DNA of 64,000 nucleotides, taken from NCBI GenBank assembly GCA_045542485.1, contig JAZQLC010000066.1:118253-182252 (forward strand), given 5' to 3'. The translations under genes were made by a program, and so were the position numbers. Origin of the DNA: SIG575 sp045542485 (lineage in GTDB: Bacteria; Bacillota; Clostridia; Oscillospirales; Acutalibacteraceae). Under the pieces are notes generated by a model, which worked only from the letters and a program-made list of their open reading frames with translations, was not told the origin of the DNA and searched no databases. Below, in pieces: positions 15,638 through 24,315 of this stretch; positions within the stretch are counted from its first letter, which is position 1, and every line of letters begins with the position of its first letter.

Positions 15638-18340
15638 ATGGATAACAAGGTTTACGAAATCGTAGATAGCGTTGAAAAACTCGAAGAAGCTATCGCACGC
15701 ACAAGAAAGGCTCAGCAGGTTTTCGCAACTTACACGCAGGAGCAGGTTGATAAAATTTTCCTTGCTGCTGCATCTGCTGCTAACAAAGCAAGAATCCCTC
15801 TTGCAAAAATGGCAGTTGAAGAAACAGGCATGGGTGTTGTTGAAGATAAAGTTATCAAAAACAACTACGCTGCTGAATATATCTACAATGCTTACAAGGA
15901 TACAAAAACCTGCGGCATAATAGAAGAAGACATCGCTTTCGGTATTAAGAAAGTTGCAGAACCTATCGGTGTTGTTGCTGCAGTTATTCCTACAACAAAC
16001 CCCACATCAACAGCAATTTTCAAATGTCTTCTTGCTCTTAAAACACGTAACGCCATTATTATCTCTCCTCATCCGAGAGCAAAGAACTGCACAATTGCTG
16101 CAGCAAAACTCGTTCTTGAAGCAGCTGTAGCTGCAGGCGCTCCCGAAGGAATCATCGACTGGATTGACGTTCCTTCACTTGAAATGACAAACACAGTTAT
16201 GAAAGAGTCGGATATCATCCTTGCAACAGGTGGCCCAGGTATGGTTAAGGCAGCTTACTCAAGCGGTAAACCTGCTCTTGGTGTTGGCGCAGGTAACACT
16301 CCTGCAATCATCGATGATACAGCAGACATTCTCAAGGCTGTTAACTCAATTATCCATTCTAAAACATTCGACAACGGTATGATTTGTGCTTCAGAACAGT
16401 CTGTTATCGTTCTTGAAAAAGTTTACGGTGCAGTTAAACAGGAATTTGCTGCAAGAGGCTGCTACTTCCTCAACGCTGAAGAAACAGAAAAAGTAAGAAA
16501 AACAATCATCATCAACGGTGCTCTCAATGCAAAAATCGTTGGTCAGAAAGCAGTTAAGATTGCTGAACTTTCAGGTGTTAAAGTTCCCGTCGGTACAAAA
16601 ATCCTTATCGGTGAAGTTGAAAGTGTTGACATTTCAGAAGAATTTGCACACGAAAAACTTTCTCCCGTTCTTGCAATGTATAAGGCTGAAAGCTTTGAAG
16701 ATGCTCTTTCTAAAGCAGAACACCTTGTTGCAGACGGTGGTTACGGTCACACATCTTCACTCTATGTAAACGAAATCACAGAAACAGAAAAAATCAACGA
16801 ATTTGCTTCCCGAATGAAAACTTGCCGTATTCTTGTAAACACACCTTCATCACATGGTGGTATCGGTGACCTTTATAACTTCAAACTTGCTCCCTCACTT
16901 ACACTCGGCTGCGGTTCATGGGGAGGTAACTCAGTATCAGACAACGTTGGTGTAAAACACCTTATCAATATTAAGACAGTAGCAGAAAGAAGGGAAAATA
17001 TGCTTTGGTTCCGTGCACCTGAAAAGGTATATATCAAGAAAGGTTGTCTTCCTGTTGCTCTTGACGAACTCAAGAACGTTATGGGCAAAAAGAGAGCATT
17101 TATCGTAACAGATACTTTCCTTTATGAAAACGGCTACACAAAACCCATTGCAGACAAACTTGACGAAATGGGTATCGCACATACAACATTCTTCAATGTT
17201 CAGCCTGACCCCACACTTGGCAACGCAAAAGAAGGTGCGGCACAGATGCGTGCATTCAAACCCGACACAATCATCGCTCTCGGTGGTGGCTCAGCTATGG
17301 ACGCAGCAAAAATTATGTGGGTAATGTACGAGCATCCGGAGGCAGACTTTATGGATATGGCTATGAGATTCATCGATATCCGTAAGAGAGTTTACACATT
17401 CCCCAAAATGGGTGAAAAAGCATACTTTATCGCTGTTCCCACATCAGCAGGTACAGGCTCAGAAGTTACTCCCTTCGCAGTTATCACAGACGAATCAACA
17501 GGCGTTAAATATCCTCTTGCTGACTACGAGCTTCTTCCCAATATGGCAATCATCGACACAGATTTCCATATGTCAGCTCCCAAAGGTCTTACAGCTGCAT
17601 CAGGTATCGACGCAGTAACACACGCAGTTGAAGCTTACGCTGCAATGCTTGCAACAGATTACACAGACGGACTTGCACTCCAGGCACTCAAGAATATATT
17701 CAAATATCTTCCTCGTGCATACGAAAACGGTCAGACAGATGTTGAAGCAAGAGAGAAAATGGCAAATGCTGCAACAATGGCAGGTATGGCTTTCGCAAAT
17801 GCTTTCCTCGGAATCTGCCACTCAATGGCTCACAAACTCGGTGCTTTCCACCACCTTCCTCACGGTGTAGCAAACGCTCTTATGATTGAAGAAGTTCTTC
17901 GTTTCAACGCAGCAGAAGCACCTGTAAAAATGGGTACATTCTCACAGTATGACCATCCTCACACACTTGCACGTTATGCAGAAATCGCTGATTACCTTGG
18001 TCTTGGCGGCGAATCAGATAAAGAAAAACTTGAAAACCTTATCAAAGCTATCAACGACCTTAAAGCAAAAGTTGGTATCAAAGAAACAATCAAAGATTAC
18101 GGCGTTGACGAAAAAGTATTCCTTGACAACCTTGACGAAATGGTTGAACAGGCATTTGACGACCAGTGCACAGGTGCTAACCCCAGATATCCCCTTATGA
18201 GCGAAATGAAAGAAATGTATCTCAATGCATACTACGGCAAACACTTTGTTGAACCCGATATGCCTACAGCAGAAGACATTTCAGAAGATTTCAAAGCAGA
18301 TAAAGTAAAGACAGTTTACCGCAAAGGTAAGAAGGTATAA
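15638..18340 (+). CDS. adhE: Bifunctional acetaldehyde-CoA/alcohol dehydrogenase
   Basis: Converts acetyl-CoA to acetaldehyde and then ethanol with two NADH, the ethanol branch of fermentation; the family forms filamentous spirosomes. The 900-residue length is standard. The N-terminal half is an acylating aldehyde dehydrogenase with catalytic Cys250 in NGMICASEQS and GVGAGNTP. The C-terminal half (from about 450) is an iron alcohol dehydrogenase with ALGGGSAMDAAKIMW, TSAGTGSEVTPFAVI and the iron-binding CHSMAHKLGAFHHLPHGVAN. AGGAGG precedes the ATG. It is first in a seven-gene co-oriented cluster and carries the Rex-like site, so ethanol formation appears co-regulated with hydrogen metabolism. 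Confidence 0.97.
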   Translation: MDNKVYEIVDSVEKLEEAIARTRKAQQVFATYTQEQVDKIFLAAASAANKARIPLAKMAVEETGMGVVEDKVIKNNYAAEYIYNAYKDTKTCGIIEEDIAFGIKKVAEPIGVVAAVIPTTNPTSTAIFKCLLALKTRNAIIISPHPRAKNCTIAAAKLVLEAAVAAGAPEGIIDWIDVPSLEMTNTVMKESDIILATGGPGMVKAAYSSGKPALGVGAGNTPAIIDDTADILKAVNSIIHSKTFDNGMICASEQSVIVLEKVYGAVKQEFAARGCYFLNAEETEKVRKTIIINGALNAKIVGQKAVKIAELSGVKVPVGTKILIGEVESVDISEEFAHEKLSPVLAMYKAESFEDALSKAEHLVADGGYGHTSSLYVNEITETEKINEFASRMKTCRILVNTPSSHGGIGDLYNFKLAPSLTLGCGSWGGNSVSDNVGVKHLINIKTVAERRENMLWFRAPEKVYIKKGCLPVALDELKNVMGKKRAFIVTDTFLYENGYTKPIADKLDEMGIAHTTFFNVQPDPTLGNAKEGAAQMRAFKPDTIIALGGGSAMDAAKIMWVMYEHPEADFMDMAMRFIDIRKRVYTFPKMGEKAYFIAVPTSAGTGSEVTPFAVITDESTGVKYPLADYELLPNMAIIDTDFHMSAPKGLTAASGIDAVTHAVEAYAAMLATDYTDGLALQALKNIFKYLPRAYENGQTDVEAREKMANAATMAGMAFANAFLGICHSMAHKLGAFHHLPHGVANALMIEEVLRFNAAEAPVKMGTFSQYDHPHTLARYAEIADYLGLGGESDKEKLENLIKAINDLKAKVGIKETIKDYGVDEKVFLDNLDEMVEQAFDDQCTGANPRYPLMSEMKEMYLNAYYGKHFVEPDMPTAEDISEDFKADKVKTVYRKGKKV

Positions 18341-18358
18341 TTAAGGGAGGAAATAAAG

Positions 18359-19108
18359 ATGAAACTTGACAGAGTAATTGCAGTAAGAAACAATAAAACA
18401 ATCTACCGTGACGGCGATAAGTGCGTTAAGGTTTTCAATGAAGATTATTCAAAAGCAGATGTTCTTAACGAGGCACTTAATCAGGCAAGAATTGAAGAAA
18501 CAGGTCTTAACATTCCCAAAATTCTTGAAGTTACAATGATTGACGGAAAATGGGCTATCGTTTCAGAATATATCAAAGGTAAAACTCTCCAGCAGCTTAT
18601 GGACGAAGATGCAGAGAAAAAAGATGAGTATATCGAAAAACTTGTTGATATTCAGCTTGAAGTTCAGTCAAAAACATGTCCTCTCCTTAACAAACTCAAG
18701 GACAAAATGAACAGAAAAATCAGTCAGTCAGAAATTGATGCAACAACACGTTATGACCTTCATACACGTCTTGAGGGTATGCCCAAACACAACAAAGTCT
18801 GCCACGGTGACTTTAACCCCTCAAACATCATTATCACAGAAGACGGCACACCCTATATCCTTGACTGGTCACATGCAACTCAGGGTAACGCATCAGCAGA
18901 CGCAGCAAGAACATACCTTCTTTTCTGGCTCCACGGCGATATAGAAGGTGCGAAGAAATATCTTGATTTATTCTGCGAAAAGAGCAATACAGCAAAGCAA
19001 TATGTTCAGAAATGGATGCCCATCGTTGCGGCTTCACAGTCAGTAAAAGGTAACGAGAAAGAACGTGAATTCCTTCTTTCTTGGGTAGATGTAGTAGATT
19101 ACGAATGA
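18359..19108 (+). CDS. APH-fold phosphotransferase / putative protein kinase in the hydrogenase cluster
   Basis: A 249-residue kinase-like protein of the aminoglycoside phosphotransferase/choline kinase superfamily. The catalytic loop is HGDFNPSN (149-156), with the general base Asp151 and Asn156. The metal-binding DFG equivalent is LDW (168-170). A nucleotide-binding lysine can be placed in KVFN near residue 24, and WAIVSEYIKGKTL is the hinge. It is not clearly an antibiotic-resistance enzyme: it starts 18 bases after adhE and precedes hydrogenase-related genes, and the cluster also has a SpoIIE-type phosphatase. I infer it phosphorylates a protein or small molecule in a redox signalling switch. 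Start supported by GGGAGG. The target is unknown. Confidence 0.75.
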   Translation: MKLDRVIAVRNNKTIYRDGDKCVKVFNEDYSKADVLNEALNQARIEETGLNIPKILEVTMIDGKWAIVSEYIKGKTLQQLMDEDAEKKDEYIEKLVDIQLEVQSKTCPLLNKLKDKMNRKISQSEIDATTRYDLHTRLEGMPKHNKVCHGDFNPSNIIITEDGTPYILDWSHATQGNASADAARTYLLFWLHGDIEGAKKYLDLFCEKSNTAKQYVQKWMPIVAASQSVKGNEKEREFLLSWVDVVDYE

Positions 19109-19132
19109 TTTTATCGAGAGGGAGAAATTAAA

Positions 19133-19372
19133 ATGAAAATCACAGTTTGTATTGGTAGTTCTTGTCATATCAAAGGTTCACGTCAGGTTGTAGAACAGCT
19201 TCAGTATCTTATCGCAGAAAACAATCTCGGTGATAAAGTTGAATTGGGTGGCACATTCTGTATGGGCAAATGTCAGCAGGGTGTATGCGTAACAGTAAAC
19301 GATGAGTTTTTCTCAGTAACACCTGAAACAGTAAGCGAATTTTTCCAGAAAAACGTAATCGAGAAGGTATAA
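19133..19372 (+). CDS. Thioredoxin-like [2Fe-2S] ferredoxin (NuoE-like), first copy
   Basis: A 79-residue electron-carrier domain. The four ligands of the thioredoxin-like [2Fe-2S] fold are Cys6 and Cys11 (VCIGSSC) and Cys43 and Cys47 (FCMGKC); a fifth, Cys52, is extra. These domains shuttle electrons to or from hydrogenases and NADH dehydrogenase modules. As a free-standing protein it probably passes redox state between the neighbouring hydrogenases and their partners. GAGAGGGAG precedes the ATG. It is 4 bases from a paralogue. Confidence 0.88.
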   Translation: MKITVCIGSSCHIKGSRQVVEQLQYLIAENNLGDKVELGGTFCMGKCQQGVCVTVNDEFFSVTPETVSEFFQKNVIEKV

Positions 19373-19376
19373 GAAT

Positions 19377-19634
19377 ATGGTAATTGTTCAGGTTTGTGTA
19401 GGTAGTTCCTGCCACCTGAAAGGCTCTCCTGAAATTGTGGAACTTTTTCAGAAGGCTGTTGAAGATTATCATTTAGAAGATGAAGTTACACTTGCCGGCA
19501 GTTTCTGTATCGGCAAGTGTAATCGCGTTGGAGTAACAGTTCAGGTAAATGATGAGATTCACACAGGTGTTACAAAGGAATCTTTCAAAGAATTTTTCAA
19601 AGAAAATGTTTTAGATAAAATCGAAAGGGAGTAA
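19377..19634 (+). CDS. Thioredoxin-like [2Fe-2S] ferredoxin (NuoE-like), second copy
   Basis: An 85-residue paralogue of the preceding protein with ligands Cys7, Cys12 (VCVGSSC), Cys44 and Cys48 (FCIGKC); it lacks the fifth cysteine. The 4-base gap and similar sequence point to tandem duplication with divergence, perhaps so that each copy serves a different hydrogenase. It starts at an ATG 4 bases after the previous stop, with an AAGGT-like site inside the preceding gene. Confidence 0.88.
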   Translation: MVIVQVCVGSSCHLKGSPEIVELFQKAVEDYHLEDEVTLAGSFCIGKCNRVGVTVQVNDEIHTGVTKESFKEFFKENVLDKIERE

Positions 19635-19639
19635 GACTT

Positions 19640-21316
19640 ATGTCAAATTGCCTGACCCTTAAAAAATCAAACTGTAAAAACTGCTATAAATGTATCCGCC
19701 ATTGTCCTGTTAAAGCAATTCGCTTTTCAGGTAATCAGGCACATATTATCGGAAACGAATGTATCCTTTGCGGTCAGTGTTTTGTTGTCTGCCCTCAGAA
19801 TGCAAAGGAAATTGTTGACGAAACAGAAAAAGTAAAAGTTTTTCTGCAGACGGGTGAACCTGTTATCGTCAGTCTGGCACCTTCATTTATTGCAAACTAC
19901 AACGGTGTAGGAATCAACGCTATGCGAAAAGCACTTAAAAAACTTGGTTTCTACGATGTTGAAGAAACTGCAATCGGTGCCACAATGGTAAAAAATGAAT
20001 ACGAGCGTATGATTAAAGAGGATGACAGGGATGTTATTATTTCTTCCTGTTGCCATTCTATAAATCTTCTTATACAGAAATATTTTCCTGCAGCAATGGA
20101 GTATCTTGCAGACGTTATGTCACCTATGCAGGTACATTGTCAGGATATTAAAAACCGTTTTCCCAATGCTAAAACAGTTTTCATCGGTCCTTGCGTTGCC
20201 AAGAAAGATGAGGCTGAGTATTATGAGGGAATAGTTGATGCAGTTCTCACTTTTGAAGAACTTACAAATTGGCTGAAAGAGGAGAAAATCACTCTTGAAG
20301 AAGAAATGGATTCAGACCTTTGCAGCAAGGCTCGTTTCTTCCCTACAACAGGTGGTATTCTCAAAACAATGGCCCAGGAAAAAGAGGGATATAATTACAT
20401 TGCTCTTGACGGCGTTCAGAACTGCGTAGAAGCACTTAAGGATGTTATTGAGGGAAAAGTTCACAAGTGCTTTATTGAAATGTCTGCCTGTGTGGGCAGT
20501 TGTGTAGGCGGTCCTGTTATGGAAAAATATAACAGTACTCCTGTCAGGGATTATATCGCAGTTGCAAATTTTGCAGGTGCAAAAGATTTCGATGTGCCTC
20601 AGCCTGAGTCAAATAAACTCAAAAAGAACTTTGCATTTATCGAACATAAACTGTCTCTTCCCTCAGAAACTGAAATAAACAGTGTTCTTCGTCAGATGGG
20701 TAAATTCAAGGAGTCAGATGAACTTAACTGTGGCTCATGCGGTTATAATACATGCCGTGAAAAAGCAATTGCAATCTGTCAGGGCAAGGCTGAAATTTCA
20801 ATGTGTCTGCCTTTCCTTAAAGATAAAGCAGAAAGCTTTTCAGATACTATCGTTAAAAATACACCTAACGGACTTATTGTTCTCAATGAACAGCTTGAAG
20901 TTCAGCAGATAAATGCGGCTGCAAGAAAAATTATGAATATCCGCTCTGCATCAGACGTTCTAGGCTCACAGGTTATCAGAATTCTTGATCCAACAGTTTT
21001 CCTTAAAGTCCGTGATTCGGGCAGAGATGTAAGAGATGAACGCGTTTATCTTGCAGAATACAAACGCTATGTTGAGCAGACGGTAGTTTATGACCGTGAT
21101 TCACATCTTTTAATCGGCATTATGCGTGATATAACAGATGAGGAATATGCAAGAGAAAGAAAAGAACAGATAAGCCGTAATACAGTTGAAGTTGCAGATA
21201 AAGTTGTTGAAAAACAGATGAGAATTGTTCAGGAAATCGCATCACTTTTAGGTGAAACTGCGGCAGAAACAAAAATTGCTCTTGCCAAGCTGAAGGAGTC
21301 AATTGCTGATGAATGA
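19640..21316 (+). CDS. hydS: PAS-bearing sensory-type [FeFe]-hydrogenase (HydS-like, group C)
   Basis: A 558-residue protein: two [4Fe-4S] ferredoxin motifs (Cys12/15/18/22 and Cys41/44/47/51), an H-cluster domain with L1 SSCCHS (135-140), L2 GPCVAKKDE (183-191) and L3 MSACVGSCVGG (281-291), a further Fe-S motif (CGSCGYNTC near 370), a PAS domain (about 400-505) and a C-terminal helix. That domain order is described for putative hydrogen-sensing hydrogenases; the L1 loop departs from the catalytic TSCCPxW and L3 lacks MACPGGC. I infer it senses H2 or redox state and signals through its PAS and helical parts to the phosphatase whose gene overlaps its 3' end. No signal peptide: cytosolic. Confidence 0.87.
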   Translation: MSNCLTLKKSNCKNCYKCIRHCPVKAIRFSGNQAHIIGNECILCGQCFVVCPQNAKEIVDETEKVKVFLQTGEPVIVSLAPSFIANYNGVGINAMRKALKKLGFYDVEETAIGATMVKNEYERMIKEDDRDVIISSCCHSINLLIQKYFPAAMEYLADVMSPMQVHCQDIKNRFPNAKTVFIGPCVAKKDEAEYYEGIVDAVLTFEELTNWLKEEKITLEEEMDSDLCSKARFFPTTGGILKTMAQEKEGYNYIALDGVQNCVEALKDVIEGKVHKCFIEMSACVGSCVGGPVMEKYNSTPVRDYIAVANFAGAKDFDVPQPESNKLKKNFAFIEHKLSLPSETEINSVLRQMGKFKESDELNCGSCGYNTCREKAIAICQGKAEISMCLPFLKDKAESFSDTIVKNTPNGLIVLNEQLEVQQINAAARKIMNIRSASDVLGSQVIRILDPTVFLKVRDSGRDVRDERVYLAEYKRYVEQTVVYDRDSHLLIGIMRDITDEEYARERKEQISRNTVEVADKVVEKQMRIVQEIASLLGETAAETKIALAKLKESIADE

Positions 21317-22481
21317 TTTATGTGCAGATATAGGATATAAAAGTGTAAATCATTACGGAGAAGAGCTTTGCGGTGACCACGTGGATGTTGTTGAAGAAAA
21401 TGAAAACTCAACTGTTATCGTTCTTGCAGACGGTCTTGGCAGCGGTGTAAAGGCGAGTATTCTTTCAACTCTTACTTCCAAAATCATTTCAACAATGATG
21501 GCCCAAGGACTTCCTATCGAAGAATGTGTTGAAACAATTGCGGCAACACTCCCTGTTTGTTCTGTAAGAGGGGTTGCATATTCAACTTTTACAATTATCC
21601 ATCTCCTCAACAACGACACAGCCGAGATTATCCAGTACGATAATCCGCAGGTGATTGTTCTTCGTGATGAAGTAAATTATGACTATCCTAAAACAGAAAT
21701 GAATATCGGCGGGAAAAAGATTTTCAAGTCCACAATCAAGCTTCAGGAAAACGATGTTTTTGTTGCAATGAGTGACGGTTGTCCTCACGCAGGAATAGGC
21801 CTTGCATTCAACTTCGGTTGGAAAAGAGAAGATATCATTGATTTTATGGAAACTATTGTTCCTGCAGGATATACCGCCAAAACTCTTTCAACAATGCTTG
21901 TTGACGAATGTAATAAACTTTACGGTTACAAGCCGGGTGACGATGCAACGGCATGCGTTGTGAAAGTCAGAAAAAGAGAGCCCATGAACATTCTCTTCGG
22001 TCCTCCCTCAAACAGAGACGACTGTGACAGAATGATGTCTCTTTTCTTCTCAAAGGAAGGCAAGCATATTATCTGTGGCGGTACAACCTCATCAATTGCT
22101 TCAAAATATCTTGGTAAACCTCTTAAGGCAACTCTCAATTTTGAAAAATCAGATGTACCTCCTATTGCAGAATTGGAGGGTGTTGACCTTGTAACGGAAG
22201 GTGTTATCACCGTCAATCGTGTGCTTGAATATGCAAATGATTATCTTGATGAAAACAAGCTCTATGAAAAATGGAGTTTTAGTCGTGACGGAGCATCACT
22301 TATAAGCAGACTTCTTTTTGAAGAAGCAACAGATATAAACTTCTATGTAGGCAGAGCAATCAACCCTGCTCATCAGAACCCCGACCTGCCTATCAATTTC
22401 AGTATAAAAATGAACCTTGTTGAGGAACTTTCAAAGTGCCTTAAACAAATGGGCAAACGAATTAAAGTAAGTTATTTTTAA
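21309..22481 (+). CDS. SpoIIE-type PP2C phosphatase with an uncharacterised C-terminal domain
   Basis: A 390-residue protein. Residues 1-222 form a SpoIIE-like PP2C serine phosphatase: GDHVDVV near 22-28, ADGLGSG (40-46), MSDGCPHAG (154-162) and GDDATACVV (210-218) hold the metal-binding aspartates. Residues 223-390 form a second domain I do not recognise, with ILFGPPSNRDD and HIICGGTTSSIAS suggesting a nucleotide-binding-like fold. ATG 21309 overlaps the end of the hydS-like gene by 8 bases and has AAGGAG upstream, so translation is coupled. It probably reverses phosphorylation by the cluster's kinase; the substrate is unknown. Confidence 0.85.
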   Translation: MNDLCADIGYKSVNHYGEELCGDHVDVVEENENSTVIVLADGLGSGVKASILSTLTSKIISTMMAQGLPIEECVETIAATLPVCSVRGVAYSTFTIIHLLNNDTAEIIQYDNPQVIVLRDEVNYDYPKTEMNIGGKKIFKSTIKLQENDVFVAMSDGCPHAGIGLAFNFGWKREDIIDFMETIVPAGYTAKTLSTMLVDECNKLYGYKPGDDATACVVKVRKREPMNILFGPPSNRDDCDRMMSLFFSKEGKHIICGGTTSSIASKYLGKPLKATLNFEKSDVPPIAELEGVDLVTEGVITVNRVLEYANDYLDENKLYEKWSFSRDGASLISRLLFEEATDINFYVGRAINPAHQNPDLPINFSIKMNLVEELSKCLKQMGKRIKVSYF

Positions 22482-22493
22482 GGAGTGTTTTCA

Positions 22494-23912
22494 GTGAGAA
22501 AGTTTGATACTAAAGTACAGCATCTGAAGTATAAGGTGCTTCGTGAAGTTGCACATCAGGCATGGAATGATACTTTACTTGAAAATATACTTGAAATACC
22601 GAAAACAATCGTTCCCGGCAAAACATCGACAATGCGTTGCTGCGTTTACAAAGAACGCGCGATCCTTGCAGAACGAGTTAAAATTGCTATGGGTGGAGAT
22701 AAAGAAAACCCTAATGTAATTGAGGTTATTGATATCGCGTGTGACGAATGTCCTGCTGCAGGATATGAAGTTACAGATTCATGCCGTGGTTGTCTTGCTC
22801 ACAGATGTGAGGATGTGTGTAAAAGAGGTGCAATTTCTTTTGACCATAACCACGTGGCACACATTGATAAATCAAAGTGTGTTGAATGCGGACAGTGTGC
22901 AAAGGTTTGTCCTTTCTCTGCTATTGTAAACAGAAAGCGTCCTTGTCAGATGTCCTGTAAAGTAAAGGCGATTTCAATTAACGATGATAATGCAGCATCA
23001 ATTGATAACTCAAAATGTATACAGTGCGGTGCCTGTGTTTATCAGTGTCCTTTCGGTGCAATCACAGATAAATCATATATTCTCAACGTTATCGACCTTA
23101 TTAAAAAGAGCGAGGAAAACAAAAAGTATAAAGTTTATGCAATTGTTGCACCATCAATTTCAAGCCAGTTTACCTATGCAAAATTAGGCCAGGTAATCAC
23201 AGGGCTGAAAGAGCTTGGCTTCTTTACAGTTGTTGAGGCGGCCCTCGGTGCTGATATGGTGGCACAGAAAGAATCAAAAGAGCTTGCAGAAAAAGGTTTC
23301 CTTACAAGCTCATGCTGTCCTGCTTTTGTGCAGTATATCAAGTCAGCATTTCCCAATCTTCTGGAGCACGTTTCACACAATCTTTCGCCTATGGCTGAGC
23401 TTGCAAAATATATCAAGGACACAACGGAAAATGCAAAAGTTGTTTTCATCGGACCTTGTACGGCAAAGAAAGCAGAAGCACAGCTTGAAACTGTAAAACC
23501 CTATGTTGATGCAGTTTTAACCTTTGAAGAACTTCAGGCACTCTTTGACAGTAAAGAACTTGATATTACAACTCTTGAAGAAGATGTACTTGATAACGCA
23601 TCATACTTCGGTAGAATTTTCGCACGTTCAGGCGGACTTTCAGATGCAGTGGCACAGAGTCTTAAAGAACAGGAAATCGACTTCGATCTGAAAGCAATTC
23701 CTTGTGATGGAATTGAAGCCTGCAGAACAGCGCTTATGAAGAAATCAAAGAACGTTCTTGATGCAAACTTTATTGAAGGTATGGCTTGTGTAGGCGGCTG
23801 TATCGGTGGTGCAGGATGTCTTACCCATGGTGAAAAGAATAAGGCAGAAGTAGATAAATACGGCAGAGAAGCTCTTGAAAAAACAATCAAAGACGCAATT
23901 TCTCTTTTATAA
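22494..23912 (+). CDS. hydA2: [FeFe]-hydrogenase (HydA2-like, monomeric)
   Basis: A 472-residue protein carrying the H-cluster domain with L1 FLTSSCCPAF (269-278), L2 GPCTAKKAEA (320-329) and L3 MACVGGCIGG (430-439). Ferredoxin-type Cys sets lie at 129/132/135/139 and 175/178/181/185, with further cysteines at 83-109 and 151/155. It should evolve or oxidise H2 using ferredoxin-type donors. L3 has Val where the classical enzymes have Pro (MACPGGC), as in group B enzymes. I start at GTG 22494, 8 bases after AAGGAG; the GTG at 22485 lies in that site. It is the last gene of the cluster, followed by a strong terminator. Confidence 0.9.
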   Translation: MRKFDTKVQHLKYKVLREVAHQAWNDTLLENILEIPKTIVPGKTSTMRCCVYKERAILAERVKIAMGGDKENPNVIEVIDIACDECPAAGYEVTDSCRGCLAHRCEDVCKRGAISFDHNHVAHIDKSKCVECGQCAKVCPFSAIVNRKRPCQMSCKVKAISINDDNAASIDNSKCIQCGACVYQCPFGAITDKSYILNVIDLIKKSEENKKYKVYAIVAPSISSQFTYAKLGQVITGLKELGFFTVVEAALGADMVAQKESKELAEKGFLTSSCCPAFVQYIKSAFPNLLEHVSHNLSPMAELAKYIKDTTENAKVVFIGPCTAKKAEAQLETVKPYVDAVLTFEELQALFDSKELDITTLEEDVLDNASYFGRIFARSGGLSDAVAQSLKEQEIDFDLKAIPCDGIEACRTALMKKSKNVLDANFIEGMACVGGCIGGAGCLTHGEKNKAEVDKYGREALEKTIKDAISLL

Positions 23913-23922
23913 ACATACACGC

Positions 23923-23962
23923 AAAACGGGACTTTCCTGAAAAAAGGAAGTCCCGTTTTGTG
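23923..23962. terminator. Terminator of the adhE-hydrogenase cluster
   Basis: AAAACGGGACTTTCCT/AGGAAGTCCCGTTTT with a 6-base loop, followed by TG-rich sequence; A and T runs on both sides make it bidirectional. Confidence 0.9.
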
Positions 23963-23973
23963 TGTATTAATTA

Positions 23974-24315
23974 TTAATCATCGGTCGGCACGCCAATAAA
24001 TTTTATTATACGATCCACCTTATCTGCAGGGATGGAGAACCAAGCAAAATTCTTGTTAAGGAAGCCGAAAATCATATCATCTTTATGTTGTTTTGCAGTG
24101 GTGAGAAATGGTTGAAAGTCACCGATTTGTACGCAGATGATGCCTTTTCTCGGTTTTCTCCTTGTATCAATACGGATTTTACTTCCTGCCATTACATCCA
24201 CTTCTTCAAAACTTGAATCACGGATGTGAATATCACGATAGCGGTCGTTTTCACTATACTCAAGGTTTTCAATATGTGGGGAATATTTTTCCTTAGTATA
24301 TTGTATTATCTGCAA
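23974..24315 (-). pseudogene. Probably 5'-truncated hypothetical gene at a recombination junction
   Basis: A 113-residue open frame I do not recognise, with charged and aromatic residues, no membrane segment and a C-terminal IPADKVDRIIKFIG. The only usable start (TTG 24315) has no ribosome site, and the frame is open a few codons further to a stop. Directly upstream on the opposite strand begins the 3' fragment of an integrase. The simplest reading is that this gene lost its 5' end when the two sequences were joined near 24312. Confidence 0.45.

Noticed and set aside
18359..19108. Aminoglycoside resistance gene
   Set aside because: The fold matches, but its place inside the adhE-hydrogenase cluster and lack of resistance-type neighbours favour another role.
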